Source: Eublepharis macularius (lineage: Eukaryota; Chordata; Lepidosauria; Squamata; Eublepharidae). Taken from it: a DNA stretch of 64,000 nucleotides. The DNA lies in contig NC_072795.1 in assembly GCF_028583425.1 (NCBI RefSeq), forward strand, positions 9,881,001 through 9,945,000. The letters are read 5' to 3'. The stretch's first letter is position 1. Each line of letters begins with the position of its first letter. A model generated the notes under the pieces. The model worked only from the letters and a program-made list of their open reading frames with translations. It was not told where the DNA came from and made no database searches. The translations under genes and the position numbers were made by a program. Below, piece after piece: positions 11,765 through 22,519 of the stretch.

Positions 11765-12735
11765 AAGTGTCCTCACTGTTGAATGCATAGCTACAGGTGC
11801 AAAAGTCTCATCAAAGTCTTCTCCGTATTTTGGAGAGTATCTTTTTGCTACTAGTCTAGCTTTGTACCTTTATACTTCACCAGTTTCATCATGCTTTACT
11901 TTGAAGATTCATTTGCATCCTATGGTAATTCGAGGAAAGTCCATGTTTTGTTCTTGTGTAGTGCTTCAATTGCCACTTTTGCAGCTTGTCTCCATTTCTG
12001 TGCTTCTTGTGGAGTTAGCCAGGATACTTGATTTCATGATAAAGGTTCTGTTGTTTCTGCCGTTCTTGTAAGGTAGGAGAGTTGCTTGGCAAGAATGCCT
12101 TGGGTTGAACATGTTGATTGTCTTGGCTCTCTGTCTCTTTCCTCATCTTGTTTCTCTTCGTTTGACATCTCTGGTGAAGTAGTGGAGGCACTGCAGCCAA
12201 TCAGGACTGTCTCTGGGTCTGATGATTGTTCTTATTTTCTTCTACTTCCTCTTCTGGGTTATTTGGATCAAGATATTGGAGCTGGTTGTTCAGATCAGAA
12301 TAGACTTTCTCTGCAGGTATAGTCTTCTCACTCTCACCAAAACACATTGCTTTACTCATGCTTATCTGGTTGGTAGTTGGATCTGGAATTCTGCTGCCTT
12401 TGCTCTTTGAAGAGTGTCTTACAAAAATCCCTTCTGCTGCTCTGTCATCTAGTTTGGATATCTTCTCTTTGGGGATGTAAGCATAAACTTTGCTCCCAAA
12501 GACTCTCAGATGTTTCATGCTAGGCTTGCAGCCTTGCCAAAGCTCAAATGGTGTAGTCTGGCTAGTCTATTCCGTATATATGTGGCAGCCCTTATGGCTT
12601 CCCCCCAAAATGTGTGTGGAAGTGATGCAGCAGAAAGCAAGCATTTTACCATATTCAGAAGACTTCTGTTTTCCCTTTCTGCCACTCCATTCTGCTGCAG
12701 TGAGTACCTGTGGTAGTCTGGAGTTGGATACCTTC
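11765..12735 (-). mobile_element. Ty1/Copia pol fragment (integrase C-terminus to RT start)
   Basis: On the - strand, 12518-12201 encodes the end of a Copia integrase region: HLRVFGSKVYAYIPKEK then SKLDDRAAEGIFV. This is followed, at lower coordinates, by the linker and the start of the RT domain. The order integrase then RT matches Ty1/Copia rather than Gypsy. Stops and frameshifts are present. The RT-start section (11790-12080) is shared with the copy at 14195-14640. Confidence 0.75.
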
Positions 12736-13020
12736 ATCTTTTTATCTCTTTAATTCAACATATTGGCTCGGTTGCTGTATTATTGCATTGCTGTCATCTG
12801 GATGCTCCTATGATAGGATCAGATCATCCACATAAGTAAGAATGTAGGTCCATCTGTCATGCTGGCATTTGGTAAAGAGACAGAGGTCTTTTTCTCTTCT
12901 CTGGAATCTTGCTTGAAGTAGTAAGCCAATCAATTTATGGTTCCAAGCTCATGCAGCTTGCCTAAGTCCATAAATGATCTTGTACAGCTTGCATGCAATT
13001 TTCTCTTTGCCTCTTTATAT
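12736..13020 (-). mobile_element. Ty1/Copia RT fragment, second copy of the 1-340 block
   Basis: This segment is nearly the same as 75-340 and contains the same reverse-strand YVDDL region. It lies on the wrong side of the integrase block for a simple - strand element, so it is a separate or rearranged fragment joined at about 12736. Confidence 0.7.
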
Positions 13021-13112
13021 CAAGGAGAAGAAAGGGGGGTGCACCAAGTCAAGTCAAAATGAAGAAGAAACAAAAAATGGTGCAAAGAGAAAATTCTTTA
13101 ATGTTGTATAAA

Positions 13113-13243
13113 CCCTACACGTTTTGCCTCAGCTTCGTCAGGGAGATCTTCAGAATTCTCCTGGACATTAGTACACACAGAGAATGGATGTCCAGGAGAA
13201 CTCTGAAGATTCCCCTGATGAAGCTGAGGTGAAATGTTCTTGA
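13113..13243. repeat. Inverted repeat with hammerhead-like core
   Basis: Arms at about 13113-13168 and 13188-13243 are reverse complements with few mismatches. The right arm contains CTGATGA (13215-13221), a very short stem and GAAA (13231-13234), the order of a hammerhead core. In the left arm (- strand) the same place reads CTGACGA then AAAA. Stem II would be only about two base pairs and the cleavage-site context is poor, so this is at best a relic. Confidence 0.45.
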
Positions 13244-14194
13244 ACACCTATCAAGGATTCACTGCCAGGTTATTGACACTCCCTTAGTTGTACACTACCT
13301 TGAACAAAAACACAGAGAACGAGATTTATGCTATACAGTTTTATTTGTTAGCGAACAGAAAGAGGTAAATCTTATAGAGAGAGAGCTCTACCAGAAAGAA
13401 ACCTGGTGGATTTTCAAACTGAACACTGTCAGCTCGGCTGGGCTTAATATAAATATGGATTTCTCATCTTACTTGTGAGGGTTTTTAGTCCTTTGGTACT
13501 GGTTCTTTAAAAGATTGGAATGTTGTGCCTTTAAAATGGGGCTTGTAATGCAGCATTACACACACTCAAAATGGAGGACGATTGCTGATAATGGAGAAGT
13601 AAATGTGAAATGTTTGCTTGTACTTGTATTTGTAAGTATGAAAGTACACACAGGCTAGCCTTGGTTTAAATATTTTTATTGTATATTTATTGTTATATTT
13701 ATGAATTGGTTTAGGATCCTTGTGTTAAAGTAACTGCTGAGAAGAAGACTTGAAACGGGTTCACTCTGCTGGCCTCCCGTCGCAGTTACCCCTCAGTGCT
13801 TACATCATACTTTTGGATTTGGATCATTGTACAGAACATTGGACTTTATTATATTTATTCAACTGTACCGCCAATAATTACGATTTGTGTTACTTGGTTA
13901 CATGTTAGACAACAAGTTTGTTAATTTAAGGCACTGGCACTTCGTAAAATTACTGAGTTTAGCACTTGGCACTTTGTTCTTTGCCATTGGCATATGAATG
14001 TTCTTTCACTTTGCACTTTGCATTTGCCATTATACTTCTTGTGAGATGCTTTGCCTTTTGTATATATCCAAGCTATAATGTATGTATAGTTTATGAGACC
14101 CCTGAGAGATTGTTACACCACTATATGATATTTGGAATATATTTGTTAAGTGACTATTTAAAAAAAAACAGTTAGTTGATCATGGTTTCTTCCT
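13244..14194. other. Unassigned AT-rich DNA
   Basis: No gene or firm repeat family was recognised. A GAGAGAGA run lies near 13377-13386. Confidence 0.35.
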
Positions 14195-14640
14195 GTTGTG
14201 TAGCTGCTTTTACCGTGATCCTCTCCTTTCCACATTTTGCATAACTACGGGTGCAAAAATCTCATCAAAGTCTCCATATTTTGGGGAGTATCATTTTGCT
14301 ACTAGTCTAGCTTTATACCTTTGTACTTCACCAGTTTCATCATACTTTACTTTGAAAACTCATTTGCATCCTATGATAATTCGGTGAGAGTCCATGTTTT
14401 GTTCTTGTGTAGTGCTTCAATTGTCACTTTTGCAGCTTGTCTCCACTTCTGTGCTTCTTGTGGAGTTAGCCAGGATACTTGGTTCCATGATAAAGGTTCC
14501 GCCATTCTTGTAAGGTAGGAGAGTTGCTTGGCAATAATACCTTGAACATGTTGATTGTCTTGGCTCTCCATCTCCTTCCACACCTTGTTTCTCTTGATTA
14601 GGCATCTCTGGTGGAGTAGTGGAGGCACTGCAGCTGATTC
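14195..14640 (-). mobile_element. Ty1/Copia pol fragment (start of RT domain)
   Basis: The - strand encodes MAEPLSWNQVSWLTPQEAQK then KVTIEALHKNKTWTLTEL, the conserved opening of the Copia RT domain. It overlaps in content with 11790-12080, so it is a second copy or a duplication. It is dead (frameshifts, short). Confidence 0.75.
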
Positions 14641-14952
14641 TAGTCCAACACTCTAACTACTACACCACTCTGGTAGTAAAGTCCTATTCTTTTGCTGATT
14701 CTCTTGCCTTTTGTTAGAGGCAGATCAGATAAAGAAGAACCAAAAATGAAAGTATCATGCCAAGGAATTTGAGTGTGGAGGGAGCCCTGGTTTTATCAAT
14801 AAGAAATGATGATGGGCCACTGGAAGAAGGATTGACCCAGTAATTCAAATTCTCTTATCAATGCCCGAGCTCGATGTTCAGCGAAGGGATACATTCTTTA
14901 GGATACAGGAAAAAATAGTATTAAACTGCTGCCCCCATTATTTTCTTTTCAG
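14641..14952 (+). other. Tail of intron 8 of the upstream CYP2 paralogue
   Basis: This is the end of the intron preceding the exon at 14953. A short antisense tRNA-SINE-like fragment lies at about 14640-14690 (TCTAACTACTACACCACTCTGG). The polypyrimidine tract TTTTCTTTTCAG ends at 14952. Confidence 0.5.
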
Positions 14953-15143
14953 GGGCTCGTGTGTGTCTGGGGAAACAGCTGGCAAAGATCGAGCTCTTCA
15001 TCTTCTTTACCACCCTGCTGAGGAACTTCAACTTCCAGCTGCCAGAAGGAGTGAAGGAACTCAGCAAAGAGCCTGTAGTAGCGATGTCAGTGCACCCTCA
15101 TCCTTATAAGCTCCGTGCTGTTCTCTGCTGCAGTACCTCATGA
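14953..15143 (+). CDS. Last exon of an upstream tandem CYP2 (CYP2J-like) paralogue
   Basis: This exon encodes the heme-binding end of a second microsomal P450 monooxygenase. It starts after TTTTCTTTTCAG in the same phase as exon 9 of the complete gene, has the same 191-bp coding length, and ends in TGA at 15141-15143. ARVCLGKQLA holds the cysteine that ligates heme iron; IFFTTLLRNF and HPHPYKLRAV follow, as in the downstream gene. By eye about 46 of 62 residues match the downstream exon, so the two are paralogues rather than a recent copy. No lesion is visible. Exons 1-8 were not seen between 1 and 14952, which implies that intron 8 exceeds 14.9 kb and the rest lies outside the window. A stranded exon of a dead gene is an alternative. 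Confidence 0.9.
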
Positions 15144-15190
15144 ACTATACAAATCAGATGGCATACGAAGACATTCTTGATAGGAAGCCC

Positions 15191-15196
15191 ATTAAA
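15191..15196 (+). promoter_or_regulatory. Possible polyadenylation signal ATTAAA
   Basis: ATTAAA, the commonest variant of AATAAA, lies 48 bp after the stop of the paralogue exon. A Harbinger MITE begins 22 bp downstream of it. Confidence 0.4.
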
Positions 15197-15217
15197 CAGA
15201 CCTGAGAAAGATTCTTA

Positions 15218-15575
15218 GAGCCAAAACACACGTTAAGAAATACCTAGGTTCAGCACGTGTTCTCTTACCTCAAGGTTTGCTGGGATCTGTAGGCGTCCTG
15301 GAAGCTTAAAGTTTAGCATTTACAGAGCAGCAAAAAGGGAAAGAGAAATACAGGCGCCTGTATTTTAAGCTTTAAGCTTCCAGGACGCCTTTAAGCTTCC
15401 AGGACGCTTGCAGATCCTTTAAGCTTCCAGGACTTTAAGCTTCCAGGACCCCTACAGATCTTTAAGCTTCCAGGACGCCTACTTTAAGCTTCCAGGACTC
15501 CTACAGATCCCGGCAAACCTTGAGGTAAGAGAACACGTGCTGAACCTAGGTTTTTCTTAACGTGTGTTTTGGCTC
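15218..15575. mobile_element. Harbinger-type MITE with internally multiplied end fragments
   Basis: The termini GAGCCAAAACACACGTTAAG and the reverse complement ending TTTTGGCTC are flanked by TTA on both sides (15215-15217, 15576-15578), the 3-bp duplication of PIF/Harbinger. The inverted arms are about 100 bp each. Between them the arm-derived block TTTAAGCTTCCAGGAC is repeated five or so times with different short tails, creating many HindIII-type AAGCTT sites. The element sits in the 3' flank of the CYP2 paralogue. Confidence 0.85.
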
Positions 15576-16349
15576 TTAGTAGACCTCCTGGTGATCATGG
15601 CCTTTAAGAGTGGTTCATGTCTTCTGGCTGGTTTACTCTTTGTTCCATCCACTTCCTCATAATTCTGTTCTGACCTCCTTCGTTATTTCAGGTATATTGG
15701 GAAGCCCATTATATTCCTTTGGAGTGCCAATGAAGATCAGCTCATTTACTAGTCTCTCTATCTCACATGTGCTCCGACTTTACAATTGTCTCTTTTTCTC
15801 TCCTTTCACATCTTTCAAGCCCAGCAAAACCTATAAAATTGAAGAAAATCCTTTTGGGGTCCTTCTTTGTCTAAAAATGTCAGCCCCAAATATTCCTAAA
15901 TATTTTTGAAATTTAGATGGGACTTGATTATTGGTATTTTGGGGGAAATAAATATTGCTCCAGTTACTCAAATATATTTTAAAAAACAATAGTAAGAGGA
16001 ATGTGTATAGACCAGAAATATCCAAATGCAGATCCCTAAACAGAAAAGAGTCCAGTGGCACCTTTAAGACTAACCAACTTTACTGTAGCATAAACTTTTG
16101 AGAATCACAGTTCTCTCCATCGGATGCAGATCCCTAAACAGAGAGATATTTTATACTATGCCACACAAATGGGCAAATGCCCTCTATAAGTCTACTGGTT
16201 TCAACACTGAACTGGACAACTCTGGAAAGTTTGAGAGGTAAGCTTCAACTCTTTTATGGGAGCTGCCTAAACTGTCCTTGTGTTCTTCAACAGGATGCAG
16301 TTACTTATTCCCATTGTAGTATGTGCTTGGAGTATGTCTAGAATCTGAG
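15576..16349. other. Intergenic DNA with a degenerate HHR-SINE copy
   Basis: About 16040-16125 matches the GAGTCCAGTRGCACCTTTAA family on the + strand. Its reverse strand would give CCGATGG in place of the hammerhead CTGAYGA, so that copy is dead. The rest is unassigned. Confidence 0.5.
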
Positions 16350-16490
16350 CCAGTTTGGTGTAGTGGTTAAGAGCGCGAGATTCTACAGGGTGTCTGTTGT
16401 GAGGATAATAATAACATACTTTGTAAACCACTCTGAGTGGGTGTTAAGTCATCCTGAAGGGTGGTATATAAATTGAATGTTTTTGTTGTT
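16350..16490 (+). repeat. tRNA-derived SINE, internally deleted
   Basis: It begins with GAGCCAGTTTGGTGTAGTGG, the tRNA-related head with a box-A-like motif. It jumps to the tail region (GTAAACCACTCTGAGTGGG and GGTGGTATATAAATTGAAT). The full-length version of this family is on the - strand at 39728-39995. Confidence 0.7.
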
Positions 16491-17404
16491 TTCATTATTA
16501 TTAAAATCACGCATTTAGGTGACAGAAGATGTAGATGGACACAGAATAAAAAGAGCTGGCCCAATAACTGATTGAATAGTTTGATGATCATTGGATATTT
16601 GGACAATAATTGGATGACTAAATGGCCATAACAGTGTTACGAGTAAAGGGCCCTAACAACATTGTGTAACAACAATTGTTTTGTAATGGATGGAAGAATT
16701 AATCATCACAGCTTTTCCAACAATGCAACTAAAGTGTATAATAAACTACTAAGATACAAAGGAAGTGGCCCGTTTCTGTCTAAGCATCCCTGCTATCTGA
16801 GTGAGTTCACCACGGCTCTGACCCATAATAAAGTCAAATATACTGCTCAGAATACTTACAGGTAAACGCTTGCTGTTTGATGGAGACATGCCATGTCTTC
16901 GTCTAAATCATGCCTAATCTGACTCATAAAAAGGGAGGGGTGACTACCTTAGGTAAGATGCCTACGGCCTTGCTCTAATTTGTACCATTGCCCTGAGACA
17001 ACAAGCTAGCACAATAGGACTCTCCTCTGTTGTCCACCAGCAAGGCTACTTCCTCTTCCCCAAACACCTTCAGTGAGGAGCGAAATGAGCAATAGCACTG
17101 TAAGCCACAAAGAAATAAATTCCGATAGTATATTATATTATTCTGTGTTTGCTCATCCTTTGAATGCAATACTTTCCAGCATTATATGTAGGACCTGAGG
17201 TATAGCAACTCCCACCGAAGAGTAATACGGTCTTGTGATGGGTAGAACCTTGAAAATTACAAAGAGTTAAGGGGTCAGGAATGTATGCATTGCCTGTCCT
17301 CTAAGAGTACCTTGTGTGGAAGACTCAAAACCCTACCCAGTATAAGTCCTTCTCCAAAATAAAATTGTTTTAAAATACAACCTCAATTTGCCAATGCAAA
17401 TGTG
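16491..17404. other. Unassigned intergenic DNA
   Basis: Nothing recognised. The ORFs present are short and without family motifs. Confidence 0.3.
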
Positions 17405-17585
17405 AGGGGAGCATCATGCTGTCCATGACCATGGCTGAGTCCACACACTTTGGATAATGCACTTCCAATCCTCTTTATAGATCATTTGGAACAGATTTTT
17501 TTGAGTGCAGAACAAAAAATCCACCTCAAACGATTGATAAAGTGTGTTGGAAGTGCATTATCCAACGTTTGCGGAATCAGCCTAT
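17405..17585. mobile_element. Palindromic MITE (TTGGATAATGCACTT family)
   Basis: The arms TTTGGATAATGCACTTCCAA and the reverse complement TTGGAAGTGCATTATCCAA flank a short core with GATCATTTGGAAC. A second copy is at 38578-38735. The superfamily was not determined. Confidence 0.65.
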
Positions 17586-17716
17586 AAAAGATATGCCCCC
17601 AAAGGAAGCACGTTGGGTGAGAATAAATATCAGAGTAAAAGGACAAACAAGTCACAAAATCAGCCAAACATACTAAACTGAGAAAAGTACTTAAAGGAGA
17701 TGTGCAGGGTCAGCTG
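17586..17716. other. Unassigned spacer
   Basis: Short AT-rich stretch between the MITE and the CR1 fragment. Nothing recognised. Confidence 0.3.
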
Positions 17717-18600
17717 AGGATCACAGAAGCACAGAGTTGGAAGGGGCCATACATACCTTCTAGTCCAACCCCCTGCCCAATGCAGGATGAGCCTAGAGCA
17801 TCCATGACAAATATTCATCCAGCCTCTTCTTGAAAACTGCCAGTGAAGGGGAGCTCACCACCTCCCTAGGCAGCTGATTCCACCTTTGAACTACTCTGAC
17901 TGTGAAAAAGTTCTTCGTAATATCCAGCTGGTACCTTTCTGCATGTAATTTAAGCCCGTTGCTTCAGGTCCTATCCTCTGCTGCCAACTGGAACAGCTCC
18001 TTGCCCTCCTCCAAATGACAGCCTTTCAAATATTTAAAGAGAGCAATCATGTCCCCCCCCCCTCAATCTCCTCTTCTCCAAACTGAACATTCCCAAGGCC
18101 CTTAGCCTTTCCTCGTAGGGCTCAGTCTCCAGACCTAGATTCTTCCTAGTTGCTCTCTTCTGCACCCTCTCGATTTTGTCCACATCCTTTTTGAAGTGAG
18201 GCCTCCAGAACTGCACACAGTACTCCAGATGCGGCCTGACCAAGGCAATATAGAGAAGGACTATGACCTCCTGTGATTTCGATACAATGGCCCTTTTTAT
18301 ACAGCCCAAGACTGAGTTTGCCTTTTTTGCCATCGCATCACACTGACTGCTCATATTTAGTTTACAGTCCACTCTTACCCTAAGTTCTCTTTCTCATACA
18401 TTACTACTCAGAAGTGTATCCCCCATCCAGTATTTGCGCTTCACATTTTTGTGGCCCAGATGTAATACTGTGAATTGCATCCTGTTCACAACCGCCCACT
18501 TCTCCAGAGTATTCAGGTCTTGTTGAATTTTAACTCTTTGGGTGTTTGCCACTCCTCCCAATTTTATATCATCAGCAAATTTAATGAGGATAAAGCTCAT
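17717..18600 (-). mobile_element. CR1 LINE 3' half (reverse transcriptase C-terminus)
   Basis: The - strand encodes the end of a CR1 ORF2. FADDIKLGGV is near 18575 (the FADD variant of the RT active site), then LVRPHLEYCVQFWRPH, IERVQKRATR and YEERLRALGMFSLEKRRLRG, which are hallmark CR1 tail motifs. The 3' non-coding end is at 17717. Two ORF fragments in different frames mean it is dead. The same 3' end recurs around 55591-56560. Confidence 0.85.
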
Positions 18601-19200
18601 AAATCATTCCGTCCTTGAAGTATCACTTGCTGGCAACCACAATGAAATAAAGAGTACATCAGTACTGCAAGAGATTTCCAGTGAAGGGAATATCGATGGA
18701 CAGACAGATCTCACCTCTTTCCAAGACTGTATTAACATCCAAGGGAAACAGGATGCTACAGAACACTGTATTCTCCAAACCGGCTATTTGTATTTACAAT
18801 GCATTGCTGTAACTCCTTTTAAATTACCCACATGCATGGAAGCACAGGTTCACCTGCTGTCGGATCTTCGGAGAGCAGGTTTATCTGTGCTGTGCCTCGA
18901 TGCCCCTGGATCTGTTGTCAAGAAACCACCAGGAATTAACCACCAAATTTTATACTACGCTTTGTGTACAAAAGTCCCCTCAGACTCATCATGGATTCTT
19001 CCTGTAGCAGAGATGCTCAACTCAGATCAAAGCTCTCCTGCTGTTTCTCAATGGCTGACATTACTTTCATGTGATACATTTCAAGTCACTGGGCATCATT
19101 TGAAGCCTCAAAAACCTTTATTTGGTAACAGCAGGTCTTTAGTACATGCTGTCATAGAGGTTTTCAATCATGTGACACCACTACATGACCTATTTGTATT
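18601..19200 (+). CDS. Unidentified 200-codon open frame, possible transposase-derived domain
   Basis: The + frame stays open from the CR1 junction to about 19280 without a stop, and the composition from about 18650 to 19190 looks protein-like. Segments include FQDCINIQGKQDATEHC, KLPTCMEAQVHLLSDLRRAG, SVVKKPPGINHQILYYALC, LPVAEMLNSDQSSP and SLVHAVIEVFNHV. The later pattern (YYAL, then PVAEM, then HAVIEVFN) reminds me of the core of some MULE/Kolobok-like DDE transposases, but I cannot place the family. No start codon is convincing; the 5' end seems cut by the CR1 insertion, and the frame runs into an ATT repeat at 19195-19280. Treat it as a gene fragment of unknown function. Confidence 0.4.
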
Positions 19201-19504
19201 ATTTATTATTATTATTTTCTCATATTATTACTTATTATTATTATTATTATTTATTCATATTATTATCTATCATTATTAATTCATGTTAGTAAGAATTAAT
19301 GACAGAACTGTCAATTTTACAGTAATACATTCCTGCACAGCACATATGATAAATCTTGCAGTCTGACATGTCAATAAGTTAAAGCTTTCTAATGAAGCTA
19401 AAACGTTTTTCCTCTACGCATTTACACTGCTGCAAAATGGGGGGGGGGGACCATACAGGGATTTGGTGAGCTTCTTAAATGCCTCACAATAATATCTGGC
19501 ACCA
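19201..19504. repeat. ATT-rich microsatellite and unassigned DNA
   Basis: TTATTATTA repeats lie at about 19198-19280 and a G-run at 19439-19449. Nothing else is recognised. Confidence 0.5.
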
Positions 19505-19640
19505 TTTTTTAAAAAATATTATTTATTAGGCTCCTAGCCCATCCTCCCCACAAGCAGGCTCAGAGCAATTACATCAATGATAAATACATTTTAAAAACAG
19601 AATACAAACATCATACTTAATACAGAACACAGTTCCCAGA
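19505..19640 (-). repeat. LINE 3'-end fragment (L2/CR1-like), antisense
   Basis: The ATTTATTAGGCTCCTAGCCC and ACAAGCAGGCTCAGAGC blocks match the repeat at 53390-53560. It is too short to assign to a clade. Confidence 0.5.
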
Positions 19641-19666
19641 TAGCAACTATTACAGATGCTTGTAAG

Positions 19667-19986
19667 TAGAGGTGGGCACAATCCCAAAGAAATTACGATC
19701 AAGCTGATCGTGGATCTGCACCGGCGACGACCCCAAATCACCGATCCACACCGGTCATCTCCTGTTTCCGATCTGTGGATTGGATTGGGGAGGCCAAAGC
19801 GGAGGGGCGCCCCACTGTTCCCAGCTATGTGGGAAGGTGGGTGGCGGCGGCGACTGCCGGGCCTGGTGGGCACGGGGAGGGGATGTTCACACACACACAC
19901 ACACATACATACACACACACACTTAGAGCAGAGGGGGGAAAACAGCTTTTAACCTGGTGACGAGCCGCCTCCCTTCAGGGAGGGGA

Positions 19987-20023
<37 letters not shown>

Positions 20024-20809
20024 AGAGCAGGGGGGGAAGTTTTTAACCCTGCGATGAGCCGCCTCCTCTCAGAGAGGGGACGTTCACACACACAGACACA
20101 CACACACACTTAGAGCAGAGGGGGGAGTTTTTAACCCATCCCTGCCTCTCCAAATAGAGAGAGAGAGACACCCCGTCAACATGTTTCAGCCAGCTTTTAA
20201 AAAAAAGCAGGGACAGAATCCTCCATTCCTCCCCACCCAATTTGAAAAGCAAGCAGCTAGTCTTCAAAAAGCATATTTTAAACACACACAGAGCCATGAA
20301 TGAGGTTTTCCCACAAAATACAGTGTTTTAAAAGCAGGTTAAAAACAGAGAGTGACAGACAGAAAAACAGCCACTCCTCCTACAAAGCCCTGTTTTTTTA
20401 AAAAGTAAAAAACGTTTGGAGTGCCCATGGCTACAGAACACCCCCTTCCCCCTCTCTCCCCTGGGTCTCTTCTCCCAACTGGTGGTGAGTGTGTTGCTGC
20501 TCCATGGTTGGAAGGAAGCCCTGCTGATCAAGGAAAGCTGGGCTTCCATTTGGGTTTCCAGGGTGACAGAAGGAGGGCAAACACAGCTCAGGCATTCCCC
20601 TGGCTCTGTTGCCCTGGGAATAGATTACTGGCGCCTGATGTCTGCATCCCCGATCAGATCCCGATGGCCCAAATCAAGCCCTGATGAAGCCCCCCCCCCC
20701 GAATGCTGGATCGGTCGCCGTGGACGGCACCAATCCGCTGGGTCCCAACCGTGCGAACGCCATTATCATGGGTATTTTTCTATCGTAATGCTGATCATGC
20801 CTGTCTCTA
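19667..20809. mobile_element. Non-autonomous hAT-type DNA transposon, 1143 bp
   Basis: The ends TAGAGGTGGGCACAATC and GATCATGCCTGTCTCTA are inverted. An exact 8-bp duplication CTTGTAAG flanks the element (19659-19666 and 20810-20817), as expected for hAT. The interior has three (CA)n microsatellites in nearly repeated blocks (about 19887-19921, 19990-20022, 20085-20110). It then has a section also found in the element at 30738-31158 (GCCCATGGCTACAGAACACC). No transposase is encoded. Confidence 0.9.
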
Positions 20810-20817
20810 CTTGTAAG

Positions 20818-21628
20818 AACGCAATTAGCACAGTACAGCGTGATCTGAAAAACCAGAGGGCATGTATCGGTTCCAGTTCCAGTGGAACACACTGCAATCC
20901 TCTGCAACCCTGTTTTGAGATGAAGAAATCATTGCACAGCTTCATGTAGGTACATCTCCCTTCTCTTTCACCCTTCTGGGCCACATCATCTGCTTCTTTC
21001 CATTCTGCCTGCCCTTTCCTCCCCCTGTCTAGCAGAACCACATATACATATTCTGAGTACATTGGTTCAGGCTCCTAAGTTCTCACAGGCCTAGTTCTGG
21101 CTTGCCACCCTGGGAATGGAATGAGTAGCCTTGTTAATTAATTGCACCTGCAAGCTGTTATTCCAGACTAAGGTGTCCTTGGGTGGAAGGGAGTCTCAGC
21201 TCTGCATGTCCTCCTTTCCTTTCTCAGGCCTCGCAACACTGATATTGAAGTGTGCCCTGATTGGCTGAAAGTACTAAAAAAGATGGTTCCTCACTGCAGT
21301 CAGACATGCTACACACACTGTCACTTGGACCTGGTTTCACTAGTCTTTTCCTAACTTTATTCCATCAGCATGTGAGAGACTTTGCTCCATGTCAGGCCTG
21401 AAATGATCAGAGCTGCCTGGCATAGTTTTGGACTTTGTGAGTATGAGCACTGGAAGTTACTTCAGAAAAAAGCAGGTTAGTAAGCTTCATGTCTACTCAG
21501 TTAGTTTTAGGTAGAAATAGATAAGCTGTTGTTATTTTATTGCCCTTTGCTTATACCTTACAGAGTGGTTCCTGCACCCCTGCATACACTCTCCTGAATT
21601 AATAAACAACACTTTTATTTAAGTCTGT
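20818..21628. other. Unassigned intergenic DNA
   Basis: No gene or family recognised. Confidence 0.3.
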
Positions 21629-21636
21629 GTCTTGAG

Positions 21637-22519
21637 TAGAGATGGGCACGAACAGAAAAAAAACCGAACATGATGTTCGTTGTTCATTGCCATCCACGAA
21701 CTGTGATTCAAGAACATCAACGAACATGACCTGTTCACAAACATGTTCATGGTTGGATGTTAGTTGGGGCCAGAATGGCCCCCTTGGGACTTAGAGAGCC
21801 CATATTCGCAGGGAGTGTACAGAAGGCTGTCCTCCAGCCATCTTCCAAGTTTGGTCAAGAAACCTGACCTGAGCAGGCAGCAGGACAGGTAATAATAATA
21901 AAGAATAGCTTGCCCCCAGAGCCTGGCAGCAGCCCTGGAACCTGAGGGAGTAGAGCCCCACCCCACCACAAACAGAAAAAATTCAAGCTCAAATGCACTC
22001 TCCCTCTCTCAAATGCCAGCAACAGCTCTCCCACTCCACTGGCTGCTAAAACTGAAAGCCAGAGCTGGGAGCACAGTGCCTTTTATAACTAGAGGTCCCA
22101 TAGATAAATACAGGAGGTCTGTGGTTGGTGATCAGAACTGCCTAACAGGGTTTGGAGGGATGAGATTGATGTTCCCGTGGCTACAGAAGACCCCTCCCCC
22201 CTGCTTTTTGCTCCCATGTAATAAAATGGGAGCTGCACGCTTGGAAGGGAGACCTACATATCAAGGTAAGTTGGGCTTAGATTGGGGTTTCCGGGGCAAC
22301 AGAAGGAGTTCAGACAGTCCCTGTCAATGTTGCCAAGGGAATTGATTGAAGGTGCCCGACAGTCTGTTTTTATGAATGGCTGATGAACACCATGAATAGG
22401 GCTTGGAACAAACACATGTTCATGGGGAATGGGGCCTCATGAACAGCTTGCTTATGAACAGCAGATTGGGCTGTTCGTTGCCTTTTTTTTGTTCGTATTG
22501 CTGTTCGTGCCCATCTCTA
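21637..22519. mobile_element. Non-autonomous hAT-type DNA transposon, 883 bp
   Basis: The terminal inverted repeats TAGAGATGGGCACGAAC and GTTCGTGCCCATCTCTA are perfect. The 8-bp duplication GTCTTGAG is at 21629-21636 and 22520-22527. The subterminal DNA is full of short inverted GAACATG/CATGTTC words. There is no coding capacity. A close relative lies at 51582-52403. Confidence 0.93.

Noticed and set aside
13113-13243. Working hammerhead in the inverted repeat
   Set aside because: Core order is present but stem II is about two pairs, and the left arm would have G at the cleavage position, which hammerheads do not allow.
1-14952. Further exons of the upstream CYP2 paralogue
   Set aside because: No segment with exon 1-8 motifs (WKQQR, AGTET, ExxR, FGAG in phase 1) was seen.
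19574-19952. ORFs on both strands across the (CA)n tract
   Set aside because: They lie inside a non-coding hAT element and read microsatellite sequence.
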